Source: Clostridiales bacterium UBA1770
GTDB lineage: Bacteria; Bacillota; Clostridia; Oscillospirales; CAG-272
Length of the DNA: 30,915 nucleotides
Assembly (NCBI GenBank): GCA_002315325.1
Contig: DCGU01000052.1
Location: 1-30,915, forward strand
Direction of reading: 5' to 3'
Position numbers and translations under genes: made by a program. Of the stretch, positions 30,552-30,915 are shown piece after piece; position 1 is the stretch's first letter; each line of letters begins with the position of its first letter. Below the pieces are notes generated by a model. The model made no database searches and was not told where the DNA came from. It saw only the letters and a list, made by a program, of their open reading frames with translations.

Positions 30552-30604
30552 GCCAAGCCTCCTCCGTGTGGGGGAGGGGGACCGCGCAGCGGTGGAAGGA
30601 GTTC
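30552..30604. repeat. Hairpin repeat module near the right end
   Basis: AAGCCTCCTCC ... GGGGACC leads to ACCGC/GCA/GCGGT (30581-30593) and then GGAAGGAGTTCA, the same frame as at 61-93 and 3664-3697. No gene is seen between 30401 and 30890. Confidence 0.8.
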
Positions 30605-30803
30605 ATTGTTAACTAATGCCTTATTTTAACCCGCGTGGAAACATATTCACACCATAGGATGAAGTGGCTTACTTGCCCGCTGATGGAAAGATTGTGTCTG
30701 CTTTTGTCGGACACACGTTCCGGGGTGCGTGACCGCTAAATGACGAATTCTAAAATAATATGCACGTACTACGCCCCGTTTGCCGTAAAAGCGCAAAAAA
30801 CGC

Positions 30804-30832
30804 TTGACAACGGGGCGCATCTCGTTTATAAT
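30804..30832 (+). promoter_or_regulatory. Consensus promoter of the tRNA gene
   Basis: TTGACA (30804-30809) and TATAAT (30827-30832) are both perfect with a 17-base spacer, as expected for a stable RNA gene. Transcription should start about 50 bases before the tRNA. Confidence 0.85.
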
Positions 30833-30890
30833 ATAACACGCCGTATCGGGTAGCGCCGGCGGCACAGGTTGCGGATAAGCAGCTTGACAG

Positions 30891-30915
30891 GGAGAAGTAC
30901 TCAAGTGGCCGAAGA
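30891..30915 (+). tRNA. tRNA-Ser, 5' part only
   Basis: The last 25 bases, GGAGAAGTACTCAAGTGGCC followed by GAAGA, match the acceptor and D-arm start of bacterial serine tRNAs (GGAGA-G-TACTCAAGTGGCNGAAG). The window ends before the anticodon, so the isoacceptor is unknown. A consensus promoter lies just upstream. Confidence 0.75.

Noticed and set aside
30647..30904. Minus-strand open frame of 85 codons at the right end
   Set aside because: It runs antisense across a consensus promoter and the start of tRNA-Ser, with no coding signals.

Overview
The window looks like chromosomal DNA of a gut-type member of the Clostridia (Bacillota), probably uncultured. The evidence is strong AGGAGG-type ribosome binding sites, near-consensus sigma-A promoters with 17-base spacers, an oppBCDFA operon with a lipoprotein binding protein, and a roughly balanced base composition. 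Intergenic space is heavily occupied by short modular hairpin repeats. The taxon is an inference; no rRNA is present.

Layout. 1-594 is repeat modules. 595-2942 holds a divergent pair: a DUF4143-type AAA ATPase on the minus strand, and a HEPN/MNT toxin-antitoxin operon on the plus strand whose antitoxin carries an extra Xre-type HTH. This pair is bracketed by inverted copies of a ~245-bp repeat (344-590 and 3177-3424). 2943-4220 is a dense repeat field. 4221-10629 is a complete oligopeptide ABC transporter operon (oppB-C-D-F-A, minus strand) with its own promoter and terminator. 10640-12203 is an AlbA_2-type (schlafen-like) ATP-binding regulator behind an array of TTGTCA sites. 12289-13735 is ddl and a DUF559 endonuclease-like gene. 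13771-14230 is repeats. 14251-15093 is prmC, followed by a string of hairpins. 15436-15651 encodes a small acidic membrane protein. 15784-16670 is repeats enclosing a second DUF559 gene. 16687-20013 is dgt, rlmA and a C45-type amidohydrolase gene broken by one in-frame stop. 20034-20145 is a heptamer satellite. 20177-24275 is a MATE exporter and leuS. 24460-26929 is a nitroreductase, a three-helix membrane protein and a membrane-anchored neutral-ceramidase-like hydrolase. 27070-30400 carries three different SGNH/GDSL hydrolases. The window ends inside a tRNA-Ser gene (30891 onward).

Functional themes are peptide uptake, wall precursor synthesis (Ddl), translation and RNA modification (PrmC, RlmA, LeuRS, tRNA-Ser), dNTP control (Dgt), and a lipid/ester/glycan-ester hydrolase cluster. 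The most unusual signal is in the intergenic repeats. Several module classes keep an invariant backbone while the short hairpin inside differs between copies with both arms changed together. In one pair about 200 flanking bases are almost identical and the hairpin is among the few differences. In one copy the hairpin is absent. Two DUF559 nuclease-like genes sit inside or beside these repeat fields. Together this suggests a selected structure or a hairpin-exchange process, and it is the best candidate here for something undescribed.
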